NCBI GenBank assembly: GCA_937892845.1
Contig: CALBGP010000010.1
Location: 1 to 61,759 of the forward strand
Origin: an uncultured Eggerthellaceae bacterium
GTDB taxonomy: Bacteria > Actinomycetota > Coriobacteriia > Coriobacteriales > Eggerthellaceae
DNA: 61,759 bases
Direction of reading: 5' to 3'
Shown: positions 50,810 through 59,632 of the stretch, in pieces
Numbering within the stretch: position 1 is the stretch's first letter
Layout of the letters: the number at the start of each line of letters is the position of its first letter
Position numbers and translations under genes: made by a program
The notes under the pieces: model-generated
The model's input: the letters and a program-made list of their open reading frames with translations, nothing else
Databases searched by the model: none
Told to the model about the DNA's origin: nothing

Positions 50810-52120
50810 TTAAGCGAAGATGAACATGAGCAGGAAGGCCAGTGCGGCAATCCACATGAGAGGTTTGATGTCCTTGATCTTTCCGCGGGCGATCATCAGG
50901 ATGACATAGGAGATGAAGCCCAGGCCAATGCCATTGGTGATGGAGTAAGTCAGAGGGATTCCGAGGATAACCAAGAATGCCGGGAATGCGATTTCGGGAG
51001 TCTTCCAATCGATTCCGCCGATTTCGCTCATCATCAGGTAACCAACAACCACAAGGGCACCACAGGTGGCGGCGCTGGAGACCATGCCGAAGAGCGGAGC
51101 AAGGAACGCGCAGGCCAGGAACAGTACGCCGATGACAATGTTGGAAAGGCCGGTGCGTGCACCCGCCGCCGCGCCCGAAGTGGACTCGACGAAGCTGGTG
51201 ATGGAGCTTGCGCCGACAAGGCCACCGACAGCTGCTGCGGCGGAGTCAACGGCGAGGATGGGTTGGATGTCATCGACGTTGCCATCCTTGTCGATGAATT
51301 CGCCTTGCTGGCCCACTGCGACAACAGTACCCATGGTGTCGAAGAAGTCGCTCATCAGCAAGCTGAAGACGAAGAGCAGGAGTGCGGGCTGGAGGAACAC
51401 CTGAACAATAGCCAAGGTGCCGTCAACCTGCTGGAAGGGAGCAAAGAACGTTTCGAAATTGAGTCCGAAGTTCCATTCCGTGGGAAGGACGGTAACGCCC
51501 AGAGGAATGCCGATGATCACGGAAACGATGATGGAGATCAGCAAGGCTCCACGGATATTGAGAATGTGAAGGATGATTGCGGTTGCCAGGGAGATGAGAG
51601 CTACGATGGCGGTAGGAGCGGCAAGGTCCCCGAGAGCGAGCAGCGTGGATTCATCACTGATGATGAGGCCGGCGCCCTTGAGGCCGATGAAAGCGATGAA
51701 CAGACCGATGCCGATGCCGATGGCTTGGCGCAATCCTACGGGAATTGCATCCATGACGGCCTTGCGCAGTCCGCACATGACCAAAATGAGGATAACAATG
51801 CCCTCCAGGAAAACGACAGCCATGGCAACGCGCCAGTCGACACCAGCTGATCCGCACATTCCAAAGGCAACGACGGCGTTGATGCCCATGCCTGATGCCA
51901 GTGCGATGGGTCGATTGGCGATGATGCCCATGGCAATGGTCATGATGGCGGCGCCGACGCAGGTGGCGGTCAGTGCGGCATCGAACGGAATGCCGGCTGC
52001 AGAGAGGATGGACGGGTTGACAGCAACGATGTAGGCCATGGCCAAAAATGTGGTCAAACCGCCGAGGATTTCAGTCGAAACCGTCGATCCTCTCTGTTTG
52101 ATTTTGAAGAACTGCTCCAT
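50810..52120 (-). CDS. AzgA-type guanine/hypoxanthine permease (NCS2 family)
   Basis: 436 residues, ~13 hydrophobic segments. VSTEILGGLTTFLAMAYIVAVNPSIL, then FDAALTATCVGAAIMTIAMGIIANRPIALASGMGINAVVAF and the later LLMSDFFDTMGTVVAVG are signatures of the AzgA branch, proton symporters for hypoxanthine, guanine or adenine. The start is at MEQFFKIKQRGST behind AAAGGAGAC; longer frames are not supported. Upstream 52121-52300 holds no gene. Confidence 0.92.
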   Translation of the reverse strand: MEQFFKIKQRGSTVSTEILGGLTTFLAMAYIVAVNPSILSAAGIPFDAALTATCVGAAIMTIAMGIIANRPIALASGMGINAVVAFGMCGSAGVDWRVAMAVVFLEGIVILILVMCGLRKAVMDAIPVGLRQAIGIGIGLFIAFIGLKGAGLIISDESTLLALGDLAAPTAIVALISLATAIILHILNIRGALLISIIVSVIIGIPLGVTVLPTEWNFGLNFETFFAPFQQVDGTLAIVQVFLQPALLLFVFSLLMSDFFDTMGTVVAVGQQGEFIDKDGNVDDIQPILAVDSAAAAVGGLVGASSITSFVESTSGAAAGARTGLSNIVIGVLFLACAFLAPLFGMVSSAATCGALVVVGYLMMSEIGGIDWKTPEIAFPAFLVILGIPLTYSITNGIGLGFISYVILMIARGKIKDIKPLMWIAALAFLLMFIFA

Positions 52121-52307
52121 GTGGATGAGTCTCCTTTCTAATTCCTCTGTTTTCTTGAAGCGAAACTGCAGGTCACAATGTACCACCCTGAGAATGGGCG
52201 TGTCATGGCAACTTGCCGCAAGGAGTGTAACGTGAGAAAAAATCGGCACGGAGGGGGTGCTCTCGAAGCCTGTTGGGGAAAAGAAGAAAACTTTTCGAAA
52301 ATAATGC

Positions 52308-52339
52308 TTGCAATGAAAGATTATTCATCGTAATATAAT
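52308..52339 (+). promoter_or_regulatory. Promoter of tRNA-Ile / tRNA-Ala
   Basis: TATAAT at 52334-52339, 17 bp before the tRNA, and TTGCAA at 52308-52313. The 20-bp spacing is longer than ideal, so the -35 is provisional. Confidence 0.5.
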
Positions 52340-52356
52340 CAGGCACTTTTCGTTGG

Positions 52357-52433
<77 letters not shown>

Positions 52434-52446
52434 TCCCGCAATAATG

Positions 52447-52483
52447 AACGCTCCACCGTGAGCCGAGAAGCCGGTGGAGCGTT
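52447..52483 (+). terminator. Hairpin between tRNA-Ile and tRNA-Ala
   Basis: AACGCTCCACC and GGTGGAGCGTT form an 11-bp stem followed by TATTG. It could terminate tRNA-Ile transcripts partially, or serve as a processing signal between the two tRNAs. Confidence 0.55.
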
Positions 52484-52502
52484 TATTGTAAGAGTGCCAT
52501 GT

Positions 52503-52578
52503 GGGGCTTTAGCTCAGCTGGGAGAGCGCGGGCTTTGCAAGCCTGAGGTCAGGGGTTCGATCCCCCTAAGCTCCACCA
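52503..52578 (+). tRNA. tRNA-Ala (TGC)
   Basis: Acceptor GGGGCTT/AAGCTCC (one G-T pair), discriminator A, encoded CCA. The stem CGGGC/GCCTG holds TTTGCAA, giving TGC. T arm GTTCGATCC. Confidence 0.97.
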
Positions 52579-52681
52579 TCATGATTCAACGAGGGCCGCA
52601 AGGCCCTTTTTGCTTTTCAGGCCAGTATGCCAGGAGAGCACGGGTTGCCGGTTAGCGGAGCGCCAAAGAAAGGGATATGGG

Positions 52682-53233
52682 ATGAATCGCATCGAAGCCC
52701 TGCATACGCTTGGTCTTGATGAGGGGGCCTCCCCCGAAGAGATAAAGGCAGCCTATAAGGAAAGCGCCCAGATTTTGCATCCTGACCGATTCGCCTCGAA
52801 TCGAAAATTGCAGGATCGGGCCACCGATCAGTTCAAGCATTTGAATGAAGCCTATGAGTATTTGACTAACGGCCGTGGCAGCAAAGGGTCCGCCGTATCT
52901 TCCGCTTCGCGCGCTTCGTCTTTTCGAAACACGGAAGCTTATGTGGAAGCTCAGCTTGCGGGTCTGACTGCAGCGCGAACCCAGTTGGTTTCACAGTGCG
53001 ATGCCGTATATGATGAGCGCCGCAACGCATGTGTGATGATAGGTCTAGGCGTCGTAGCGGCTCTCTTGCTTCGTCGTTTCCTTCCTGCTGCAGGTTTGGC
53101 CAGCATGTTCATTATTTGGGGAATTGTTAATTTCATAGGTTCGTTGGGCAATCTGAGAGCTCTGAATGACAATATTCAGCAGATAGATTTACAAAGAAGG
53201 CAATTGGAAGAACAACTGGAAGAAGATTCATGA
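52682..53233 (+). CDS. J-domain (DnaJ-like) membrane protein (183 aa)
   Basis: 183 residues. Residues 1-65 are a J domain (IEALHTLGLDEGASPEEIKAAYKESAQILHPDRFASNRKLQDRATDQFKHLNEAYEYL) with the HPD motif that stimulates Hsp70 ATPase. A helical stretch (~85-120) and a membrane hairpin (MIGLGVVAALLLRRFLPAAGLASMFIIWGIVNFIG) follow. It has no Gly/Phe or zinc region, so it is a J protein with a membrane anchor, not DnaJ itself. The stop overlaps the typA ATG (ATGA), so the two are coupled. Confidence 0.85.
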   Translation: MNRIEALHTLGLDEGASPEEIKAAYKESAQILHPDRFASNRKLQDRATDQFKHLNEAYEYLTNGRGSKGSAVSSASRASSFRNTEAYVEAQLAGLTAARTQLVSQCDAVYDERRNACVMIGLGVVAALLLRRFLPAAGLASMFIIWGIVNFIGSLGNLRALNDNIQQIDLQRRQLEEQLEEDS

Positions 53234-55041
53234 AACAAGAAAACATCCGCAATGTAGCAATCATCGCGCATGTCGACCACGGCAAAACTACCATGGTTGA
53301 CCGTCTGCTGTTCTCTGCAAACGTGTTCCGTGAGAACCAGCAGGTTGCCGAACGCGTTTTGGACTCCAACGATCAGGAGCGCGAGCGCGGTATCACCATT
53401 CTGTCGAAAAATGTTTCCATCCAATATAAGGATGTGAAGATCAACATCATTGATACTCCGGGCCATGCTGACTTCGGCGGTGAGGTGGAGCGTGTCTTGA
53501 ATATGGCCGATGGTGCTTTGCTCATCGTTGATGCCTACGAAGGACCCAAACCCCAAACCCGCTTCGTTCTTTCCCATGCTCTGGAGCAGGGCTTGCGTAT
53601 TGTGGTCGTTGTTAACAAGATCGACCGCCCGAATGCCGACCCCCATGCAGCTGTTGACAAGGTATTCGATCTTATGGTTGAGCTTGGCGCTTCCGATGAG
53701 CAGTTGGACTTCCCCATCGTCTATGCTTCCGCCGTCAACGGCTATGCTCGTTTCGAGCCCGGTGACGACAATATGGATATGATTCCCCTGCTTGATACCA
53801 TCCTCAAAGAGATTCCCGCTCCTGATGTCGAAGTGGATGCACCTGTTGCGCTTCAGGTTTGCACCATCGACCATAGCAGCTATGAAGGACGCATCGGCAT
53901 CGGTCGTCTTCGCTCCGGCGTCATGCACGAAAAAGAGCTCGTGCTTGTTCGCAAATCCGATGGCAGCGAATACAATGCGCAGGTTCGCAAGGTGTACACC
54001 TTCGAAAACCTTGGGAAGGCTGAAGTATCCCAGGCGCAAGCGGGAGACATCATCGCCGTCATCGGCATTGAGGATGCCGACATCGGTGATGTCATCACTG
54101 ATCGTGAAAATCCCGTCGAACTTACGCCCATTGCCGTGGAAGAGCCTACGATGGCCGTCGTTTTCGAGGCGTCGACCAGCCCCATTGTCGGCCGCGAAGG
54201 TGACATCGTGGGCGCCCGCCAGCTCAAAGAGCGCTTGATGCGCGAGAAAGAGAGCAATATCTCCATGCGCATCGAGGAGACCGAGGATCACTCCGGTGTC
54301 CGCGTTGCAGGACGTGGTGTTTTGCACCTCTCCGTTCTGATGGAAACCATGCGTCGTGAAGGCTTCGAATTCCAAGTGGGCCGTCCTCAGGTTGTTTATA
54401 AGATTGATGAGAACGGCAACAAGCTTGAGCCCATCGAAGAGGCAACGGTTGATGTTCCCAATGACTACGCTGGCAAGGTCATCGAGGTCATGGGCACGGC
54501 CGGCGGCATTATGGAAGATATGGTGACGGACGAGGCCGCCACTCATCTGACTTTCCGCATTCCTTCTCGCGGCACCATGGGTCTGAAAACTCGCGTCCTC
54601 AATGTCAGCCATGGCGAAGCCATTCTGTTCCATCATTTCCGTGAGTACGGTCCGTTTTCCGGCGAGATGACTGGCCGCAAGAATGGCGGAATGATCGCCA
54701 TGAGCACCGGCAAGGCCGTGGCATATGCCCTGGACACCCTTCAGGAGCGCGGCCGCTTGTTTGTGAGCCCCGGCGACGAGTGCTATGAGGGAATGATTGT
54801 CGGCGAAAGCGCCAAGGAAGGCGATATGGTTGTCAATGTGGAAAAGGCGAAATCGCTTGGCAATCAGCGTTCTTCAAGCGCCGATAAGGCCATTCAGCTG
54901 ACTCCTCCCATCACGTTCACTCTTGAAGAGGCGTTGGAATATATCGAAGACGATGAACTCGTCGAGGTTACCCCGAAGAGCATTCGACTGCGCAAGCGTC
55001 TCCTTTCGGCCGTCGACCGTCGTAAGGCGAACAAGCAATAA
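53230..55041 (+). CDS. typA: Translational GTPase TypA/BipA
   Basis: 603 residues. G1 IAHVDHGKTTMVDRLL, switch II DTPGHADFGGEVERVLNMADG, G4 VVNKIDRPNA; domains II and III follow, with YEGRIGIGRLRSGVM, and the C-terminal TypA-specific domain (RGTMGLKTRVLNVSHGEAILFHHFREYGPFSG). It associates with ribosomes in stress or cold and assembly control. Length normal. Start overlaps the upstream J-protein stop. Confidence 0.97.
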   Translation: MKQENIRNVAIIAHVDHGKTTMVDRLLFSANVFRENQQVAERVLDSNDQERERGITILSKNVSIQYKDVKINIIDTPGHADFGGEVERVLNMADGALLIVDAYEGPKPQTRFVLSHALEQGLRIVVVVNKIDRPNADPHAAVDKVFDLMVELGASDEQLDFPIVYASAVNGYARFEPGDDNMDMIPLLDTILKEIPAPDVEVDAPVALQVCTIDHSSYEGRIGIGRLRSGVMHEKELVLVRKSDGSEYNAQVRKVYTFENLGKAEVSQAQAGDIIAVIGIEDADIGDVITDRENPVELTPIAVEEPTMAVVFEASTSPIVGREGDIVGARQLKERLMREKESNISMRIEETEDHSGVRVAGRGVLHLSVLMETMRREGFEFQVGRPQVVYKIDENGNKLEPIEEATVDVPNDYAGKVIEVMGTAGGIMEDMVTDEAATHLTFRIPSRGTMGLKTRVLNVSHGEAILFHHFREYGPFSGEMTGRKNGGMIAMSTGKAVAYALDTLQERGRLFVSPGDECYEGMIVGESAKEGDMVVNVEKAKSLGNQRSSSADKAIQLTPPITFTLEEALEYIEDDELVEVTPKSIRLRKRLLSAVDRRKANKQ

Positions 55042-55075
55042 ACAAGCGAAAGGGCTTTCCCTTCGATACCTTCGA

Positions 55076-55116
55076 AATCAGGGCTGTACCATAACCGGTA
55101 TGGCCCTGATTGTTTT
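55076..55116 (+). terminator. Terminator of typA
   Basis: AATCAGGGC and GCCCTGATT arms with TGTTTT after; 34 nt past the typA stop. Confidence 0.8.
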
Positions 55117-55271
55117 AAAGTGCACTCATCTGCGATACCTTGTGAATCGAATATGGTTGTATGGTGTATGCATGACCTCGTATTTTGCCTTATGAGAATA
55201 TATGCCCGATGAATTCTGCATTGCAATCCGCATGACAACGGATCGGTGTAATCTTGGAAAGGGCTGTATGT

Positions 55272-56444
55272 ATGAAAACCTCTAAGGTGCTCAAAGTCGC
55301 GTGTACCGCGGTGGTCGCCGCCGCGCTCGCTTCATCTCTTGCTGCGTGTAGCAAGCAGGATGAAGAATCTCAGGCGTCTTTGTTGGGTGATCCGTCCGAT
55401 CTATCCGGTGGCGTCGCAGCTGTCGTCAATGGAGTTGAAATCGGCGAAAACGCCGTGACCTCGTATGCTTCGAACTTCCGAGAAATGAATGGTCTGAGTG
55501 ATGATTCAGCCTGGGCGCAGTGGTTGGTTGATAGGGATTACACGGTTGAATCCGCTCGTGAGGATATCGTTGATTTCTACATTGAACAGGAACTTCTGCG
55601 TCAGGCAGCCCAGAGCCAGGATGTTGTCGTGTCTACGGAAGATATCGATGCGCAAATCAATGGCATGAAGGCAAATTTCGATTCCGATGAGGCTTGGCAG
55701 CAGGCCTTGGAGCAAACGGGCACTACGGAAGCCTTGTATCGCGATATGCTCGAACAGGAAATGCTCAAACAAGGTCTGTACGACAAGGTTGCAACATCAA
55801 CTGAACCCAGTGAAGAGGAAATGCTCCCTTATGCCCAGATGTATGCCTCAGCCTATGATGGGGCCCGCAAATCAAGCCATATCCTCTTCGGCTCTTCCGA
55901 TGAGGCCCTGGCTCAAGAGGTTCTTGATAAGATCAATTCCGGAGAACTTGATTTCGCGGATGCGGCGGCCCAGTATTCCACCGATACCGCCTCTGCGGTT
56001 GACGGCGGAAATGTTGGCTGGGATTGCATGACTACGTTTGTGACTGAATACTCCGATGCTCTCTCTCAACTTTCAGAGGGGGAAGTGAGCGGGTTGGTGG
56101 TCAGCGAATTCGGAATTCATATCATTAAGTGCACCGAATTGTTTGAAGCACCTGAGACGGTGACATCGCTCGATCAAATTCCTTCGGAGTTCGTCGATTC
56201 CATCAAGACCTCTCTTGAGAAGTCAAGCAAGGATGAAAGCTACAGCAAATGGATGGAAGATTTTAAGACAAATTCTGCAATCACAATCAGCGATATGCCC
56301 CAGGATATTGCGTACAACGTCGATCTGACGGGTTATACGAAGACGGAGTCGGATGCAACCGCAGGAGTCCAGGATTCTGAGGAGAGCAACGAAGGTGCGC
56401 AGACTCAGGATGGGGAGACAGCCCCTGAACCTTCTGCTGAATAA
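55272..56444 (+). CDS. PrsA/SurA-like peptidyl-prolyl isomerase lipoprotein
   Basis: 390 residues. Lipoprotein signal peptide MKTSKVLKVACTAVVAAALASSLAAC, where LAAC is the lipobox. A SurA_N-like helical domain (VEIGENAVTSYASNFREMNGLSDD...IEQELLRQAAQ) surrounds a PPIC parvulin domain (~197-300: KSSHILFGSSDEALAQEVLDKINSG...FADAAAQYS...GGNVGWDCMTTFV...SGLVVSEFGIHIIKC). It helps fold secreted proteins outside the membrane. The acidic tail (~350-390) is disordered. The start at 55272 has GGAAAGGG upstream. Confidence 0.92.
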   Translation: MKTSKVLKVACTAVVAAALASSLAACSKQDEESQASLLGDPSDLSGGVAAVVNGVEIGENAVTSYASNFREMNGLSDDSAWAQWLVDRDYTVESAREDIVDFYIEQELLRQAAQSQDVVVSTEDIDAQINGMKANFDSDEAWQQALEQTGTTEALYRDMLEQEMLKQGLYDKVATSTEPSEEEMLPYAQMYASAYDGARKSSHILFGSSDEALAQEVLDKINSGELDFADAAAQYSTDTASAVDGGNVGWDCMTTFVTEYSDALSQLSEGEVSGLVVSEFGIHIIKCTELFEAPETVTSLDQIPSEFVDSIKTSLEKSSKDESYSKWMEDFKTNSAITISDMPQDIAYNVDLTGYTKTESDATAGVQDSEESNEGAQTQDGETAPEPSAE

Positions 56445-56542
56445 AGACATGGTCTTGTCGTGAAGCCAAGAAAAGGTCTTCACAAGATTTGAATCTTTGA
56501 TATACTTCACTTTCGCTGTTAACAACAGCCAATCGACGCAGT

Positions 56543-56634
56543 GGAGAGATGTCCGAGCTGGCCGAAGGAGCACGATTGGAAATCGTGTATGCCCCAAAAG
56601 GGTATCTGGGGTTCGAATCCCCATCTCTCCGCCA
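56543..56634 (+). tRNA. tRNA-Ser (GGA)
   Basis: 92 nt with a long variable arm. Acceptor GGAGAGA/TCTCTCC, discriminator G, CCA encoded. The stem CACGA/TCGTG holds TTGGAAA, giving GGA. Confidence 0.96.
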
Positions 56635-56673
56635 GAATATCACCGCCGCCCTTCGGGGCGGCGTCACCTTTAC

Positions 56674-56766
56674 GGAGGGGTGGCAGAGTGGTTGAATGCG
56701 GCGGTCTCGAAAACCGTTTTACCCGTAACCCGGGTAACGAGGGTTCGAATCCCTCCTCCTCCGCCA
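56674..56766 (+). tRNA. tRNA-Ser (CGA)
   Basis: 93 nt with a long variable arm. Acceptor GGAGGGG/CTCCTCC, discriminator G, CCA encoded. The loop CTCGAAA gives CGA. A GCCGCCC-TTCG-GGGCGGC hairpin (56644-56661) separates it from the preceding tRNA-Ser. Confidence 0.95.
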
Positions 56767-56778
56767 TCACGGAAAGTG

Positions 56779-56803
56779 CGCTCCCGTCGGAGCGTTTTTT
56801 TGT
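56779..56803 (+). terminator. Terminator of the tRNA-Ser pair
   Basis: CGCTCC-cgtc-GGAGCG followed by T7, 12 nt past the CCA. Confidence 0.85.
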
Positions 56804-56885
56804 TTCTACCATCGTTTTGGCTTCGAAAAAAGTAGTTTCTTGGATCATCTTGGATCAGCTTCACGGTGCAAATCGACGATGAAAT

Positions 56886-56916
56886 AAAAAGGCCGTTTCA
56901 TGTGAAACGGCCTTTT
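56886..56916 (-). terminator. Bidirectional terminator of the acidic hypothetical gene
   Basis: GGCCGTTTCA-tg-TGAAACGGCC with A5 before and T4 after; 24 nt beyond the leftward gene's stop. Its centre resembles parS but differs at three positions. Confidence 0.85.
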
Positions 56917-56939
56917 CGGTCACGGGAAATGTGCGAATA

Positions 56940-57425
56940 CTATTGGTCTTCATCCTCGTCATCCATGATGATGGGGTCGACAGGTTCAGCGTTTGCTAGG
57001 AAATTGGGAGCTGCGGCGATGTAACATACATCCTCCTCAAACGTGTAGCTGCCATCCTCTCCAACGCTATACATAAGGCCTAATGCAACACCATCCTCGG
57101 CGCCGGGGATACCGCCTTCGCAGATAATGGCATCCTGCTGACCGGCATCGGTGTCGATGTAGCCGTCGTAGCAGAATGCATAAGCAGCGGATCCACGGGC
57201 TCCTGAAACGGTATTTTCCGCAGAAGCGAAGCATTCATCGGTCGTTCCAACATGGTTTTCGATAAGGACTTTGTCTCCCATGATCAATGATGTGGTGGGA
57301 ATGATATCTGCACCCACTTCAAGGCGCTTCTGGGCGTCATCGATAGCCTGCAGCATGAGAATCTCGAGTGTTTCATCGATTTTAGGAACTCCAAGCAAAT
57401 CGCTTTCAACATTGCGGTCGGCCAT
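56940..57425 (-). CDS. Acidic hypothetical protein (161 aa)
   Basis: Not recognised. Soluble and acidic, with no signal peptide. The start is MADRNVESDLLGVPKIDETLEILMLQAIDDAQKRLEVGADIIPTTSLIMGDK, then a beta-rich core (HVGTTDECFASAENTVSGARGSAAYAFCYDGYIDTDAG). The C-terminus is DPIIMDDEDEDQ. The ATG is preceded by GGAGTAAAAA. It stands alone, and the 440-bp gap to rpsF holds no other gene. Confidence 0.7.
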   Translation of the reverse strand: MADRNVESDLLGVPKIDETLEILMLQAIDDAQKRLEVGADIIPTTSLIMGDKVLIENHVGTTDECFASAENTVSGARGSAAYAFCYDGYIDTDAGQQDAIICEGGIPGAEDGVALGLMYSVGEDGSYTFEEDVCYIAAAPNFLANAEPVDPIIMDDEDEDQ

Positions 57426-57793
57426 TTTTTACTCCATTCTGCGTGTGTAGACGCTGTGGGGGTGATTACGCCCTGGCGGCGCAGTATCTTCTGATAGGAA
57501 GTATAGAGTACGAGTCTGATGCGGAGGTCAACCTGCAAGTAAAGCGTTGCGAAACAGTCATGGGTGGCGATTTGTGTCATGAAACCATGAAAGAGGTCTG
57601 GCTTCGCGTAGACATATGATTGCTGTGAGAGGGATTGTCTTATCAATCAGGGTAAGAAAAGCAATGGACCCGGTTAAGAATCCGGTTGGAACGCGGAGGT
57701 TGAACTGTAAGGTTGATTTGCTATTCTTCATGTACGAGATGTGAAGGAAATCACCAAACGGAATTGACTCTTACGGTGTGTTGCGAAGTCTGG

Positions 57794-57869
57794 TATTATA
57801 GGGCGGTTTCCTGTCCCGGGCAGATGCCTTCATGCGTCCCGGGGCCGTAAGTCCAGAGGAGGTGACATA
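57794..57869 (+). promoter_or_regulatory. Extended -10 promoter and leader of rpsF
   Basis: An extended -10 (TGGTATTAT, 57791-57799) lies 70 nt upstream of rpsF. The leader can pair CCCGGGC/GTCCCGGGG-type segments. In many bacteria S6:S18 binds such a leader to repress its own operon; here that is only suggested, not established. Confidence 0.4.
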
Positions 57870-58163
57870 ATGAAGGCTTATGAATTGTTGTTCTTTGTCG
57901 CGCCTACGATCGACGACGAATCCCGTTTGGCAGTTATGAAGCGTATCGAGACCACTGTTGCAGAAAGCAACGGCGTGATCGACAACGTTGAGGATTGGGG
58001 CAAGCGTAAGCTGGCCTATGAGGTCGCAGGTCTGACCGAGGGTGATTACACTCTGATCGATTTCCATGCAGATCCCGCAAGCATCGCAGAATTGGATCGT
58101 GTGCTGCGCATCACCGGTGCGGTGGTTCGCCACAAGATCGTCCATCGTGCAGACCGTGATTAA
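57870..58163 (+). CDS. rpsF: 30S ribosomal protein S6
   Basis: 97 residues. MKAYELLFFVAPTIDDESRLAVMKRIETTV and NVEDWGKRKLAYEVAGLTEGDYTLIDFHADPASIAELDRVLRITGAVVRHKIV match S6. It forms a dimer with S18. First gene of rpsF-ssb-rpsR-rplI. The ATG follows AGAGGAGGTGAC. Confidence 0.98.
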   Translation: MKAYELLFFVAPTIDDESRLAVMKRIETTVAESNGVIDNVEDWGKRKLAYEVAGLTEGDYTLIDFHADPASIAELDRVLRITGAVVRHKIVHRADRD

Positions 58164-58221
58164 TTCGGTCTTCCGATGTGAGGGACATTGATGTCCCCGA
58201 CTTCAAGAAACGAGGAAAGAC

Positions 58222-58686
58222 ATGAGCATCAATAAAGTAATCATTTCCGGCAATCTGACCCGTGACCCTGAACTGCGTTCCACTGCAGCTGGCTATTCCG
58301 TTCTCGGCTTCGGCGTTGCTGTCAACGATCGTCGCAAGAACCAGCAAACCGGCGAATGGGAGGATTACCCGAACTTTATTGATTGCACTATGTTCGGCAC
58401 TCGCGCTGAAGGGGTGTCTCGTTACTTGAGCAAAGGTTCCAAGGTCGCTATCGAGGGCAAACTTCGCTACAGCTCATGGGAGCGCGATGGCCAGAGGCGC
58501 AGCAAGATCGAAGTTGTGGTGGATGAGATCGAATTCCTGTCCAACCGTGATGGAGGTAATGGCGGACATGGCAGCTACACGGGTAGCTCGTCCTATGCTC
58601 CGGCATCCTCTATGAGTGATTCTCGCAGCGTTCCGGCTATGCCTAGCGTGGATACCTCGGTCTACGATGAGGATATCCCCTTCTAG
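58222..58686 (+). CDS. ssb: Single-stranded DNA-binding protein
   Basis: 154 residues. MSINKVIISGNLTRDPELRSTAAGYSVLGFGVAVNDRRKN...YPNFIDCTMFGTRAEGVSRYLSKGSKVAIEGKLRYSSWERDGQRRSKIEVVVDEIEFL is the OB fold. The Gly/Ser linker (~113-145) leads to the DEDIPF tail that recruits repair and replication proteins. It sits inside the rpsF operon in the usual place. Confidence 0.98.
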   Translation: MSINKVIISGNLTRDPELRSTAAGYSVLGFGVAVNDRRKNQQTGEWEDYPNFIDCTMFGTRAEGVSRYLSKGSKVAIEGKLRYSSWERDGQRRSKIEVVVDEIEFLSNRDGGNGGHGSYTGSSSYAPASSMSDSRSVPAMPSVDTSVYDEDIPF

Positions 58687-58736
58687 GAACCGTTCAATTA
58701 CACGATGAATTGTAAGTATCTGAAAGAGGAATCATA

Positions 58737-58997
58737 ATGGCTGAATACACCAAGCAGCCTCGCCGTAAGTTCTGCCAGTTCTGCAAGGAGCAGACTGAGT
58801 ATGTTGACTACAAAGATACGGCCATGCTGCGCAAATACATGACCGACCGTGGCAAAATCAAGCCTCGTCGTGTGACTGGAGCATGCGTCCAGCATCAGGC
58901 AGACGTCGCTACCGCCATCAAGAACGCCCGCGAGATGGCCCTCATGCCCTACGCTGTTCCTGCAGTGAGCGGCCGTGGCGATCGTCGTAGCCGCTAG
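58737..58997 (+). CDS. rpsR: 30S ribosomal protein S18
   Basis: 86 residues. RRKFCQFCKEQTEYVDYKDTAMLRKYMTDRGKIKPRRVTGACVQHQADVATAIKNAREMALMPY is full S18. The two early Cys (FCQFC) with the later Cys keep the zinc-type (C+) form. AAAGAGGAATCATA precedes the ATG. Confidence 0.98.
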   Translation: MAEYTKQPRRKFCQFCKEQTEYVDYKDTAMLRKYMTDRGKIKPRRVTGACVQHQADVATAIKNAREMALMPYAVPAVSGRGDRRSR

Positions 58998-59007
58998 GAG
59001 GTATACG

Positions 59008-59523
59008 ATGAAAGTTATCCTGCTTACCGAATTGAAGGGCAAGGGCGGCGAAGGCGACATCGTCGAAGTTGCTCCTGGCTTCTTCAACAACTACCTCGGC
59101 CCTCAGAAGATGGCCGTCCTGGCCACCAAGGGCAACATCAAGCAGCTCGAGCAGCGCAAGGGCAACATTGCCAAGCGTGAGGCTGCTCGCATTGCTGATG
59201 CCGAAGCTTTCAAGGCTTCTCTCGAGTCGAAGAACGTCTTCGTTGCTGCCAAGGTTGGCGAAGAGGGTCAGTTGTTTGGCTCCGTTACCACTGCCATGAT
59301 TGCTGATGCCATCAAGGCTGAGCTTGACATTGATGTCGATAAGAAGCGTATCGAGCTTCATCGTGCTATCAAGACTGCCGGCGAGCATCAGGTAGTCATC
59401 GCTGCTTACCGCGACATCAAGGCCTACCTGACCATCACGGTCGGCGAAGCAAAGGCTGTCGAAGAGCCTGCAGCTGAAGAGGTTGTCGAGGCTGTCGAAG
59501 AGACCGAAGCTGCTGCTGAATAA
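59008..59523 (+). CDS. rplI: 50S ribosomal protein L9
   Basis: 171 residues from ATG 59008 behind AGGAGGTAT. MKVILLTELKGKGGEGDIVEVAPGFFNNYLGPQKMAV is the N domain, a long connecting helix follows, then the C domain EEGQLFGSVTTAMIADAIKAELDIDVDKKRIEL. The last ~22 residues are Glu/Ala-rich, an extension beyond standard L9. Ends the operon. Confidence 0.98.
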   Translation: MKVILLTELKGKGGEGDIVEVAPGFFNNYLGPQKMAVLATKGNIKQLEQRKGNIAKREAARIADAEAFKASLESKNVFVAAKVGEEGQLFGSVTTAMIADAIKAELDIDVDKKRIELHRAIKTAGEHQVVIAAYRDIKAYLTITVGEAKAVEEPAAEEVVEAVEETEAAAE

Positions 59524-59550
59524 TTCCCTGCCGCGCATATTGCGAACTCG

Positions 59551-59587
59551 AATCGGACTCGGAGCATACCGGGTCCGATTTTATTTC
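59551..59587 (+). terminator. Terminator of the rpsF-rplI operon
   Basis: AATCGGAC-t-CGG and CCG-g-GTCCGATT arms followed by TTATTT, 28 nt after the rplI stop. Confidence 0.85.
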
Positions 59588-59632
59588 CCTCGGGTTTTTT
59601 GGTAGGATTGAGGGGAAACAAGGAGGTAATGC

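Noticed and set aside
50708..51850. 380-codon plus-strand ORF opposite the AzgA permease
   Set aside because: Highly charged antisense product; the permease on the other strand is clearly real.
53176..54636. 486-codon minus-strand ORF opposite typA
   Set aside because: Shadow frame of typA, no ribosome site and no recognisable domain.
56891..56912. parS-like palindrome CGTTTCATGTGAAACG
   Set aside because: It has three mismatches to TGTTTCACGTGAAACA and is the stem of an A/T-flanked bidirectional terminator.
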